NCBI GenBank assembly: GCA_002711415.1
Contig: PARI01000017.1
Coordinates: 195,727 to 259,726 of the forward strand
Origin: Phycisphaerae bacterium
GTDB lineage: Bacteria > Planctomycetota > Phycisphaerae > Phycisphaerales > SM1A02
Length of the DNA stretch: 64,000 bases
Reading direction: 5' to 3'
How positions within the stretch are numbered: the first letter of the stretch is position 1; each line of letters opens with the position of its first letter. The notes beneath the pieces were generated by a model. The model made no database searches. It had not been told where the DNA came from and saw only the letters and a program-made list of their open reading frames with translations. The position numbers and the translations under genes are program-made. Shown in pieces: positions 25,729 to 33,885 of the stretch.

Positions 25729-26531
25729 TCGACCACCTGTTGTGGTGGCAGGTTCCTCACCCAGATGTTTCTGAAGCAGATCGGATCACCGTGATCCTGG
25801 AGGCGGATCGGACCCTTGTCCGGATGTGCCGTGTAGCCGACCCTTCTCATGTGCGACGTGTCCCCGACCAGGGCCACGTCGATCTGGACCGGGATCCCGT
25901 TGAAGATCACGGTCATCCTCGCGGGACTCTTCAATGTCCCATCCTGGTTGAACCTCGGCGCCCTGTAGATGATGTCATAGGTGTTCCACTGGCCCTTCGG
26001 CCTGCAGGCGTTGACCAGTGGTGGCGACTGTCCGTACAGCGACGCGGCCATTCCATCCGGGTACGTCCGGTTTCCGTTGGAGTGCAGGATCTGGACCTCG
26101 TACCGATCCTGGAAGAAGACGCCACTGTTGCAGCCTGATTGGCCATCACAACCCCTGTCCTCCGGAATCATCCACTCCATGTGCAGCTGACAGTCCCCGT
26201 ACGTCGACGAGGTCCGGATGTCTCCTCCACCAGGCCTGACCTGGAAGTAGCCATCCTTGATCGTCCAGTCGGGTGTGTTCCCGTAGCGACCGATCCAGTG
26301 GTCGAGGTTCCCGCCATCGAAGAGTCTGATCGCATCCGATGGAGCTGAGCCGCAGGTTCCCGGGTCAACGACGATCGGCTGCGGTCGATCCATGTCGTGG
26401 ATCTTCCACTGCTTCACTTCCTGGACAAGGACATGGCGAAGGCTCGCCTCGATCGAGGCATGACCCGATACGGCCTTGGACAGGAGGATGCTCCCGAGGA
26501 TCATGGTGGTCACGGTCATCTTCAATGGCAT
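25725..26531 (-). CDS. exported DUF1080 (3-keto-glycoside hydrolase-like) protein
   Basis: A 268-residue protein with a signal peptide (about 1-23) and a DUF1080 domain (about 65-262): AIRLFDGGNLDHWIGRYG, then W-T-I-K-D-G-Y-F, SGVFFQDRYEVQILHS and QWNTYDIIYRAPRF. DUF1080 proteins fold like concanavalin-type lectins; several cleave 3-keto-glycosides. Many Cys residues (GCDGQSGCNSG) suggest disulfides after export. GGGAG lies 7 nt before the ATG. It heads the MoxR/VWA operon and overlaps moxR by 4 nt. Whether it works with that system or only shares its promoter is open. Confidence 0.88.
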   Translation of the reverse strand: MPLKMTVTTMILGSILLSKAVSGHASIEASLRHVLVQEVKQWKIHDMDRPQPIVVDPGTCGSAPSDAIRLFDGGNLDHWIGRYGNTPDWTIKDGYFQVRPGGGDIRTSSTYGDCQLHMEWMIPEDRGCDGQSGCNSGVFFQDRYEVQILHSNGNRTYPDGMAASLYGQSPPLVNACRPKGQWNTYDIIYRAPRFNQDGTLKSPARMTVIFNGIPVQIDVALVGDTSHMRRVGYTAHPDKGPIRLQDHGDPICFRNIWVRNLPPQQVVE

Positions 26532-26655
26532 GGATCTACTCCCGGGTCCGGCCCAGTTGGTCGTCTCTGTGTTCCATAACGGTACCTGTTCAAGGCTGAA
26601 TCTGCTCGAACTGGATGGAAGGATTCGACCACGGTCTCATCTGCGAGAAGGGCCT

Positions 26656-28935
26656 TCAATCCTGTTTTTCGACAGGTTTTCTCAGGATCAGCTTGTCCAG
26701 GTTCATCATCGGCCTGGCTCCGGTTCCTGCAGGTACCAGGAGCACGGCCTGGCGTCCGGGCCGTTTGATCGTGATCGTGCCCACCTTCCGCTGCTCGAAC
26801 CGTCCCCGGCCCTTGGTTCGGAACACCTCGCAATCGGCCTCCTGGTCCCCGATGACGATCGAGTACATCATGCCCGACTCATTCGAACTGGCACCCTGCC
26901 GGGCATCGATCTCCCACGTTCCGGGTTCCTCGATGTCGACGTGCCACAGGAGGATCTCCGAGTTGATGATCATGAATAGCCTCTTGCGAGGATCCCAGAT
27001 ATTCATGACCCGCCTGTCTTCGATGTCGCGATGGATCACGGAGGCGTCTTCCACGTTGAGCTCGTACTCGCCGTCCTGCTCGGTCGCTGTGAAGGTGAAG
27101 GGGCCATGCCGTGGTCCGCTCGAGTCCGGCACGCTCATCATCCGTTCGATCGATTCGACGACATCCAGGGCATCAAGCGCATACGAGATGCTCCTGTCCT
27201 GCCTGCCGACGTTGATCCCGACCAGATCGCCGTCGATCGTCATGAGGGGACTGCCACATTCGTTGGGCCTGAGCTTCGTGTCATGCGGGATGAGTCGTCC
27301 CAGGCCGATTCCCACCTTACTCATCCTGGTTGCGGTATGCCCCTTCCGCCACGGCGACTGGCTCAGGGGCCTTCGGCCCAGCTGAACCGTTGTTTCATTC
27401 GCGTTCCCGTCACGAATGAACTCGAGGACCGTCGTCTCATCGAATGAGCAGGTCTCGATCGCCTTTCTCAGGTCCTCCCTCGATTCGATCGAGGTCTCGT
27501 TGACCCTCACGACCACGTCACCCTCCTGCAGCCCGGCATGTGCTGCGGGTGTCGATGCGACCGCTTCCTCGATCCTGCTGCCGCGAGGCTTCTTCGAATC
27601 AGTCATGCGAATTCCAAGGTAGGGCTTGTTCTCCCCGAGAGAGGATTCGAACGGTTCCAGGCTCGTCCATCCCGGGAGTGGTGAGAGTCCGTCCTGCATC
27701 ACGGAGAGTACGAAGGTTCCGGGCGGTACATCCTGGATGTCGAATTCGACCGGCTTGATTCCAAGTCCCGGCACCTCAAGGATCGCCAGGTCATGTTCCG
27801 GATCACGGCCGATCCTCGTCGCCTCGAGTACCCGTCCGTCCGATGTGATCACGCGGATGTCCTCCTCGATGAATTCGATGCAGGAATCCTTCGTCAGGAC
27901 CAGGTTGTCTCGAACAACCGTTCCCAGTGCGATTCGTCCATGATCGCATTCGATGGAAACCACCTTGTCGAGGATGTCCCCGGAGATCTCCTCGATCACG
28001 CGACTGGACAGGGCGCGATGGGCGTGAAAATCCATGGACGCCTTGTCATACGCAAGGGTCTGCCTGGAGAGTTCCTTTTCCGAGAATGAGCCTTCATTCA
28101 CTCGGGACAGTTTCGGCATCAGGGTGTCCAGCAGTCCGATGTTCGTTGCCTGGCTCATGTGGGGATAGATGCCGCAGGTGGCGGCAATGCCGACCAACTG
28201 GCCGTCCAGGTTTACCACGGCACCTCCGGAATCACCCGTGTTGATCGGCGCATCGAACCGGATGCTGTCCTCGTTGACCTGGGTGATCCGGCCCACCCTC
28301 GCGATCGCAGGCCGGAGCTCGATCTCGGCCAGTGTGCCGACCTCGTCATCGCCGTATTCCTGCATCCGTGTCCTGTCGGATCGCTCCCAGTCGTCGTCGT
28401 CGTTCATCACGTGTCGGCCATGGGTGTGTCCGAGCACCACCACCCACTGGCCAGCCAGGATGTCCTTCGAATCGGCCAGGGGGATCACCGGAACCTGCTC
28501 ACCATGGGTTTCGAATTCAATCAGGCCGATGTCCCTATTCCTGTTGTGCAGCTGCCCCAGCGTTCGTCCGATGAAAACCCGCTCGTCGTCGAGGAACACG
28601 GTGACCTTTCGGCCGGCTTCCTTGCCTGCATGCCCACACGTCACGATTGTCCCCGTGTCCTTGTTCGCGGAAATGATGACTCCGCTGCCTCCACCACCCG
28701 GCAGTTGTCGATTGCCCCAGAAGTAGAGGCCGACCACGGCCGGCCTGCATGTCCGGATGTCCTCCTGCACCCTCGACTGGAGTTCCTGGAAGTCGCTCCA
28801 CGTGGCAAGCACGGTGCGATCTCCCTGTGGCCTGCCGCAGCCTACGACCAGGAAGCATGCCAGTACCATCGCCACAATGTCGAGCAATCGCGGACGTTGG
28901 TGTTCGGTGTTCAGTACGGATCGTGTGTTCATCAT
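26656..28935 (-). CDS. lipoprotein with one active and one degenerate trypsin-like domain and a PDZ
   Basis: A 759-residue protein, lipobox at V-V-G-C33. The first trypsin-like domain (about 60-275) has a full triad candidate: His102 in TCGHAG, Asp135 in RDIGLIEF, Ser236 in GDSGG. A second S1 fold begins near 320 but has Ser351 where His is expected (LTKDS), keeps Asp382 (PEHDLAIL), and has Cys560 in place of the nucleophile (NECGSPL). A PDZ domain (about 438-522) lies between the two halves of this second fold instead of after it. The C-terminal 150 residues are a beta domain. Start: ATG 28935, preceded by TAGAAT at 7 nt. A periplasmic quality-control protease with a substrate-binding pseudo-protease is inferred. 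Confidence 0.8.
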   Translation of the reverse strand: MMNTRSVLNTEHQRPRLLDIVAMVLACFLVVGCGRPQGDRTVLATWSDFQELQSRVQEDIRTCRPAVVGLYFWGNRQLPGGGGSGVIISANKDTGTIVTCGHAGKEAGRKVTVFLDDERVFIGRTLGQLHNRNRDIGLIEFETHGEQVPVIPLADSKDILAGQWVVVLGHTHGRHVMNDDDDWERSDRTRMQEYGDDEVGTLAEIELRPAIARVGRITQVNEDSIRFDAPINTGDSGGAVVNLDGQLVGIAATCGIYPHMSQATNIGLLDTLMPKLSRVNEGSFSEKELSRQTLAYDKASMDFHAHRALSSRVIEEISGDILDKVVSIECDHGRIALGTVVRDNLVLTKDSCIEFIEEDIRVITSDGRVLEATRIGRDPEHDLAILEVPGLGIKPVEFDIQDVPPGTFVLSVMQDGLSPLPGWTSLEPFESSLGENKPYLGIRMTDSKKPRGSRIEEAVASTPAAHAGLQEGDVVVRVNETSIESREDLRKAIETCSFDETTVLEFIRDGNANETTVQLGRRPLSQSPWRKGHTATRMSKVGIGLGRLIPHDTKLRPNECGSPLMTIDGDLVGINVGRQDRSISYALDALDVVESIERMMSVPDSSGPRHGPFTFTATEQDGEYELNVEDASVIHRDIEDRRVMNIWDPRKRLFMIINSEILLWHVDIEEPGTWEIDARQGASSNESGMMYSIVIGDQEADCEVFRTKGRGRFEQRKVGTITIKRPGRQAVLLVPAGTGARPMMNLDKLILRKPVEKQD

Positions 28936-28942
28936 GCTTCCC

Positions 28943-28948
28943 ATTCTA
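28943..28948 (-). promoter_or_regulatory. TANNNT box (TAGAAT), candidate leaderless -10
   Basis: TAGAAT on the minus strand, one mismatch from TATAAT, 7 nt before the protease ATG at 28935. The spacer (GGGAAGC) could also act as a weak ribosome site for the next ATG at 28932. Confidence 0.5.
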
Positions 28949-28971
28949 GGCGGGCTCATGGACCAGTCTGC

Positions 28972-28977
28972 TAGACT
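28972..28977 (+). promoter_or_regulatory. TANNNT box (TAGACT), candidate leaderless -10
   Basis: TAGACT on the plus strand, exactly 6 nt before the ATG of the M48 gene, which lacks a Shine-Dalgarno. It lies 23 nt from the opposite-facing TAGAAT box, so two promoters share this 48-bp gap. Confidence 0.55.
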
Positions 28978-28983
28978 TGCTTC

Positions 28984-29832
28984 ATGAATTGGAACGTTCC
29001 ACTCAAGATCTTATTGTTGCTTTCAGCGGGATTTCTTGCCGCCTGCAGCACGGTCGAGGGCACCGGCAGAGCCCAGCTGAACATGATGAGCCTGGACGAG
29101 GAGATCTCCCTCGGAACCTCCGCCTACAAGGAGGCACTGGCTGACGAGACCATCATTCGCAAGGGGCCAGCCGCCCGGCGTGTCAGGATGGTCGGGGAGA
29201 GGATCGCCGCCGCCGCCAATGCACGGCATCCCTCGATCGCGGGGGAATTCGACTGGGAGTTCGTGCTCGTTGACGATGACGAGATCGTCAATGCATGGGC
29301 GCTTCCCGGGGGCAAGTGCGCCGTGTACTCGGGCATGCTGCGAGTCGCAAGGACTGATGACATGCTGGCCGCCGTGATGGGTCATGAGGCCGCTCATGCG
29401 ATCGCTCGTCATGGTGGAGAGCGATTGACCCAGTCAGCCGTGCTCGGGATCGCGACCGACATTGCGCTGCAGGATTCAGCCCCGGGATCCAGGCAGGCGG
29501 TGATGACCGCAATGGGGGTCGGTGTCGTACTTCCGTTCAGTCGAATGCAGGAGACGGAGGCGGATTACATCGGTCTCTTCATCTCGGCCGATGCCGGGTA
29601 TGACCCTCGTGGCGCCGTGCAGTTGTGGGAGGCGATGGCCGAGCAGGGCGCCTCGAGCATCGAGTTCCTGTCGACGCATCCGAGCCATGGCACCCGGATC
29701 GACGAACTGGAGGAACTGATGCCGCGGGCGATGGAAGTCTATGAGAACCGTATGCAGGTCGGTCTGCTCGAGCCAGTCCGGTTGAAGGAGGCGACTCCTT
29801 CTTTGCCGGCACGGAAGAAGAACAGGAAATGA
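28984..29832 (+). CDS. M48-family metalloprotease lipoprotein
   Basis: A 282-residue lipoprotein (lipobox F-L-A-A-C21) with the zinc motif H-E-A-A-H at 134-138 and the third ligand in QETEADYIGL (Glu192), as in the Oma1/LoiP/BepA branch of peptidase family M48. The motif NAWALPGGKCAVYSGML (about 103-119) is typical of that branch. These proteases act in the periplasm on damaged outer-membrane or envelope proteins. The stop overlaps the next start by 4 nt (ATGA), coupling it to mltA. No ribosome site precedes the ATG, but a TAGACT box does. Confidence 0.92.
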   Translation: MNWNVPLKILLLLSAGFLAACSTVEGTGRAQLNMMSLDEEISLGTSAYKEALADETIIRKGPAARRVRMVGERIAAAANARHPSIAGEFDWEFVLVDDDEIVNAWALPGGKCAVYSGMLRVARTDDMLAAVMGHEAAHAIARHGGERLTQSAVLGIATDIALQDSAPGSRQAVMTAMGVGVVLPFSRMQETEADYIGLFISADAGYDPRGAVQLWEAMAEQGASSIEFLSTHPSHGTRIDELEELMPRAMEVYENRMQVGLLEPVRLKEATPSLPARKKNRK

Positions 29833-30935
29833 AGCATGGCCTGCGCTCCATGGTGGTGCTGGCGTGCATGAGCCTTGCCGGTACCGGTTGTCAATACGGG
29901 TTGCGCGACGTGGACCCGGAGCTCGTCAGGCCATACCTGTCTTCAGCCTTCGAATCATCCGGATCGTCCCTCGATACGGCGTTGAACCGATCCCGCGTCT
30001 GGCTGGAAAGCGAGCAATCCATCGGTTTCTTCCCCCTCCAGCACCAGTCGATCACCCGTTCGGATGTCCTTGAATCGGTCAACATCCTGCAGGAGTGCCT
30101 CCGGACCAGCGAATCCACCACAGAATTCTGCGATCTCGTCCTGCAGAAACTCAAGCCCATGGAGGCTGTCGGTGCCACGGGCCAGGGTGATGTCCTGTTC
30201 ACCGCGTATTACGTTCCCGCATTCGAGGCGAGCCGGGAACGCACGAGTCGGTTCCGTTACCCGCTCTACAGGATCGGTGACTGGATCAGGGGAGGACTTC
30301 GGCGTGGTCGTGTATGGTCAGAGTACAGCCGAAGAGCCATCGAGGAGGAGGGGCTCTTGGACGGCATGGAGATCGCCTGGCTGCCCGACCGGCTCCAGGC
30401 ATACATGATCCACGTCAATGGTTCGGCGCTGTTGAACATGACCGATGGGACGACGGTCACCCTTGCTCACAGCGCAACGAACAACATGCCGTATTCCAGC
30501 CTCGGCAAGATGCTTCTTGAGAAACTCCCCGAGCTTGATGGTCGGATGAACATGGAGATCATCGAGACACTGCACCAGCAGCAGCCCGATCTCGTGGCGG
30601 AGTTGATGCTTCGCAACGATCGATTCGTCTTCTTCGAACAAGTCGATCAGGCTCGATTCCCCAGGGGTGGGCTTGGTATCCCGCTCGTCCCCGGGGTCTC
30701 GATGGCGGCCGATCACGCATACCTCCCCCCCGGATGCCCTGTTCTCGTGGTGACCGAACTCAAGGATGGCGATGACGCGGTGCCGTTTCGCAGGATCATG
30801 GTCGATCAGGATTCAGGCGGGGCGATCAAGTCGCCCGGCCGGGCCGACCTCTTTCTGGGCATCGGCCCTGAAGCCGGCGACACGGCGGGACAGCAGACCA
30901 ATCACGGACGGATGTGGTACCTGCTCCCCAGGTAG
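29829..30935 (+). CDS. mltA: membrane-bound lytic murein transglycosylase A
   Basis: A 368-residue lipoprotein (Cys21 in LAGTGC) with the MltA barrel domain (LFTAYYVPAFEASRERTSRFRYPLY at about 125-150) and a C-terminal 3D domain whose Asp-rich motif reads VDQDSGGAIKSPGRADLFLG; the Asp in this motif is the family's catalytic residue. MltA cuts the glycan strands of peptidoglycan between MurNAc and GlcNAc, forming 1,6-anhydro ends. Presence of this enzyme and nagZ in the window supports a peptidoglycan wall with turnover. It is read with the M48 protease through an ATGA overlap. Confidence 0.92.
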   Translation: MKHGLRSMVVLACMSLAGTGCQYGLRDVDPELVRPYLSSAFESSGSSLDTALNRSRVWLESEQSIGFFPLQHQSITRSDVLESVNILQECLRTSESTTEFCDLVLQKLKPMEAVGATGQGDVLFTAYYVPAFEASRERTSRFRYPLYRIGDWIRGGLRRGRVWSEYSRRAIEEEGLLDGMEIAWLPDRLQAYMIHVNGSALLNMTDGTTVTLAHSATNNMPYSSLGKMLLEKLPELDGRMNMEIIETLHQQQPDLVAELMLRNDRFVFFEQVDQARFPRGGLGIPLVPGVSMAADHAYLPPGCPVLVVTELKDGDDAVPFRRIMVDQDSGGAIKSPGRADLFLGIGPEAGDTAGQQTNHGRMWYLLPR

Positions 30936-31002
30936 ATGCCCGAGTTGTTCACAGGCACTCCCCCGACGCGATCGAAGCTGTTGGATTGTGCATGCAACCA
31001 TG

Positions 31003-31008
31003 TACCAT
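31003..31008 (+). promoter_or_regulatory. TANNNT box (TACCAT), candidate leaderless -10
   Basis: TACCAT is exactly 6 nt before the GTG at 31015. A TTGGAT hexamer stands 16 nt upstream of it and could be a poor -35. Confidence 0.45.
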
Positions 31009-31014
31009 GGCGAT

Positions 31015-33885
31015 GTGGATCAAGGAAGATCGACAACGTCGACCGATTGCAGGATCGATCGGGTTTTTCTCGGTCGAGGTGGTCATTGCCTGCATCGAGT
31101 CGTAGACCACCTCCAGGCACTCGTGCCGGCGGACGGGGATTCATGGGATCTGTCCTCGACGATGTTCGCGTCACCGGTCGCTCGCGCCGGTCGGCGCCTG
31201 GAAGAACTGCTTCTGGAGAATTCGGTTCGCCGCGAACTGAAGCTCGTGCCGCCGGAGACGACCACGATCGGTCAGATCGCGTCCAGGTTCATCGTGCCCG
31301 GTGGACAGGTGGCCGATGAGACCATCCTCCTGGAACTCTGGGCGGCTGCGATCAGGGCGGCCACGTCGACGGATCGCGCGATGATCATGGGCGTGACCGC
31401 GGCTGGATCGACGCCACCTGGATCGATCGAGTCGGCCTCGGAAATGCTGTCCCGAATGCACTCGGATCTCGCTGGTGCGTGCATGCAGTTCAAGGACGTG
31501 GCTGATCGACTGCAGGAACAGGGGGCCGATGCCTCCGACCAGTGGCATGCCCTCTCCCGCATCGAGGGCCTGTTCCTTGATCATGCCGAGTCCTGCAACA
31601 TCGATGTGCCTCACCGGATGGAGATGCAGGCCATCGCCGGAGAACGAACGGTGCATGTCGAAGGCATCGACACCCTGCTGATCATCGCGGCGGACATGGT
31701 CGAGTCCCGGAGGCGATTCCTGGGACTGCTCGGAGAACGGGGGATCCAGGTGTCCAACCTTGTTCATGCATCCGAGGAAGAAGATGGTGCGCTGTTCGAC
31801 GAGGATGGTTGCATCGACATCATGGCATTCGGAAGCCTGGACCTCCACATCGACACCGGCATCATCCGCGTCGGGGACCTTCCCGGTGACCAGGTCGCGA
31901 TCGTCCTCGATGAAATCGACGCGAATGCATCCGAACTGTCCACCGAGGACATCACCATCGGCGTGCTCGACCAGGAACTCTCGCCGATCCTCGGACTCGA
32001 GCTCGAATCTCGAGGGCTTCCCACGAGCAGTGCCGAGCCCGATCCCGTCTCCACGAGCAGTGTGGGTAGGTTCCTCCACCTGTTGGAATCCCATCTGCAC
32101 GCCCGTTCACCCGCCTCGCTCGAAGCGCTGTTGCTTCATCCGGATGTGGAGCGGTTCGTTCGCGGTACCCTGTCCAAGCCCGACCACTGGATCCCGACCC
32201 GGATCATCCGCGAGTACGTCCAGGTCCATCAACCCTCGACCCTTGCCGGACCGTTGGTCCATGGAAGCCAGGGGCGTCAACTGCAGGAGTTGATTGATGC
32301 GATTGATCGACTCACGGGATCGATCGAAGGTGTGCAGCTTCCCCTGCACGAGTGGTCCGAGCAGGTCGCGTCGGTGCTCACTCGACTCCACGAACATCCG
32401 GATCCGCATCTGGACGAGCAACAGGCAGAGACGATCTCATCGGCACTGGATCGCGTGACCGACGTTCTGGTCTCCTGGACATCGATGCCAGCGGCACTGG
32501 CATGGAATCGCGATGCCGCCTCTGCATTGTCCGTCCTCAATCACGCCCTCGTCTCGAGTCCGATGCGATCGACGGTCGTCGACGGATCCATCTCGTTCCA
32601 GGGCTGGCTCGATTGCCACCTGGATGATTCCAGAATGCTGTTGCTCACCGGTTTCAACGAGGAGTTCGTTCCAGCCGCATCGACGTCGGATCCTTTCCTG
32701 CCGGATTCGCTTCGAACCGATCTCGGTCTCGTTGACGATGCGCGTCGCTATGCGCGGGACGCCTGGCTGTTGAAGGCGATTCTCGACAGTGATCGAATGG
32801 TGCGAATCATCACTGGAAGCAGGGGGGGTGAAGGAGATCCACTCAGACCGAGCAGGCTGCTCCTGACCGGAGATGGACTGGACATCGCCCGGGTGCTGGA
32901 CGAGTGCTGGTACGGCAACAAGCAGGAGAGTCAGTCGCTGGACCAGTGGAGGATGCCTTCGGCCACCGGCGACCTCTTTCTTCCGTACCCGGATCCGGGC
33001 GAGGGCGAACCGATCACATCGATGAGCGTTACGTCCTTCAGGAGATACATCGAGTGTCCCTATCGGTTCCGCCTTGAACGACAGTCATCGCTCAGGCTCG
33101 ACTGCAGTGACGAAGATCTGCATGAACTGGGGCCTGCCGATTTCGGCAACATCTGCCACGAGGTGCTGGAGCAGTGGGGGCGATCCGAGATCAAGCGGGC
33201 GACCCCGACCGAGGATCAGAAGCAGATCTTCGCCGACCTGAGTGAACGACTCGATGGGATCATCCGGACCAGGCTTGATGCCGCTCGCCCCGAGGCTCTG
33301 GCACAGATGGAGATGCTCAGGAACCGGCTTGAGAAGTTCTCCCACTGGCAGGCGAGGCGAGGTGCCTCGGGATGGAAGGTGCATGCGGTCGAGCTCGACT
33401 TCTCCATGAGGTCCGAGGCCAGGTGTCCTGCAGTCGCATTTCCCGGCAACGAACGGATGCGGATCACTGGCACGGTCGACAGGGTCGATCACAACCCGGA
33501 CCTGGGCATCTACCAGGCACTGGACTACAAGACCAGCAGCTCGGGCAGGGATCCGATGAATGCCCACGGGAAGCCGGGTCAATGGAAGGACCTGCAGCTT
33601 CCCCTGTACAGGTTCCTCCTGGACTCGATCGGGATCCCGGTCGAGGGTGATGCTCTGGGGTACGTCAACATCGCTGCGGATCCGTCGGCCCCGGATCTCG
33701 GCCTTGCGTCGTGGAGCGACTCCGACATCGAGGATGCGATGGACTGTGCGGGGCAGATCATCGACCGCGTACTTGCAGGGGACTTCCAGCACTCGGGAGA
33801 CCCGCCCGACTTCCCGGGAATACTCGACCCGATCTGCGGCAACGGGGTGCTGTTGATTCCAAGTGAGCGGGAGGTCGGTCAATGA
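31015..33885 (+). CDS. addB: AddB-like inactivated helicase/PD-(D/E)XK nuclease
   Basis: A protein of about 956 residues. The N-terminus (RVFLGRGGHCLHRVVDHL) takes the place of the AddB Walker A but lacks G-K-T/S. The middle is a degenerate helicase core (LLLTGFNEEFVPAA at the usual motif). The C-terminal nuclease begins at SVTSFRRYIECPYRF and has GTVDRVDHNPDLG...QALDYKT (33470-33540), the Asp and D-Y-K pattern of the PD-(D/E)XK site. The trio of C-terminal Cys that holds the iron-sulfur cluster in AddB is absent; only the Cys in IECPYRF is conserved. The start is unsure: ATG at 31000 has no ribosome site, GTG at 31015 follows a TACCAT box. The stop overlaps the AddA-like start (ATGA). Confidence 0.75.
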   Translation: MDQGRSTTSTDCRIDRVFLGRGGHCLHRVVDHLQALVPADGDSWDLSSTMFASPVARAGRRLEELLLENSVRRELKLVPPETTTIGQIASRFIVPGGQVADETILLELWAAAIRAATSTDRAMIMGVTAAGSTPPGSIESASEMLSRMHSDLAGACMQFKDVADRLQEQGADASDQWHALSRIEGLFLDHAESCNIDVPHRMEMQAIAGERTVHVEGIDTLLIIAADMVESRRRFLGLLGERGIQVSNLVHASEEEDGALFDEDGCIDIMAFGSLDLHIDTGIIRVGDLPGDQVAIVLDEIDANASELSTEDITIGVLDQELSPILGLELESRGLPTSSAEPDPVSTSSVGRFLHLLESHLHARSPASLEALLLHPDVERFVRGTLSKPDHWIPTRIIREYVQVHQPSTLAGPLVHGSQGRQLQELIDAIDRLTGSIEGVQLPLHEWSEQVASVLTRLHEHPDPHLDEQQAETISSALDRVTDVLVSWTSMPAALAWNRDAASALSVLNHALVSSPMRSTVVDGSISFQGWLDCHLDDSRMLLLTGFNEEFVPAASTSDPFLPDSLRTDLGLVDDARRYARDAWLLKAILDSDRMVRIITGSRGGEGDPLRPSRLLLTGDGLDIARVLDECWYGNKQESQSLDQWRMPSATGDLFLPYPDPGEGEPITSMSVTSFRRYIECPYRFRLERQSSLRLDCSDEDLHELGPADFGNICHEVLEQWGRSEIKRATPTEDQKQIFADLSERLDGIIRTRLDAARPEALAQMEMLRNRLEKFSHWQARRGASGWKVHAVELDFSMRSEARCPAVAFPGNERMRITGTVDRVDHNPDLGIYQALDYKTSSSGRDPMNAHGKPGQWKDLQLPLYRFLLDSIGIPVEGDALGYVNIAADPSAPDLGLASWSDSDIEDAMDCAGQIIDRVLAGDFQHSGDPPDFPGILDPICGNGVLLIPSEREVGQ

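Noticed and set aside
28159..28974. 271-codon plus-strand frame opposite the trypsin-like lipoprotein
   Set aside because: His/Val/Asp-rich shadow without signals; the protease motifs are on the minus strand.
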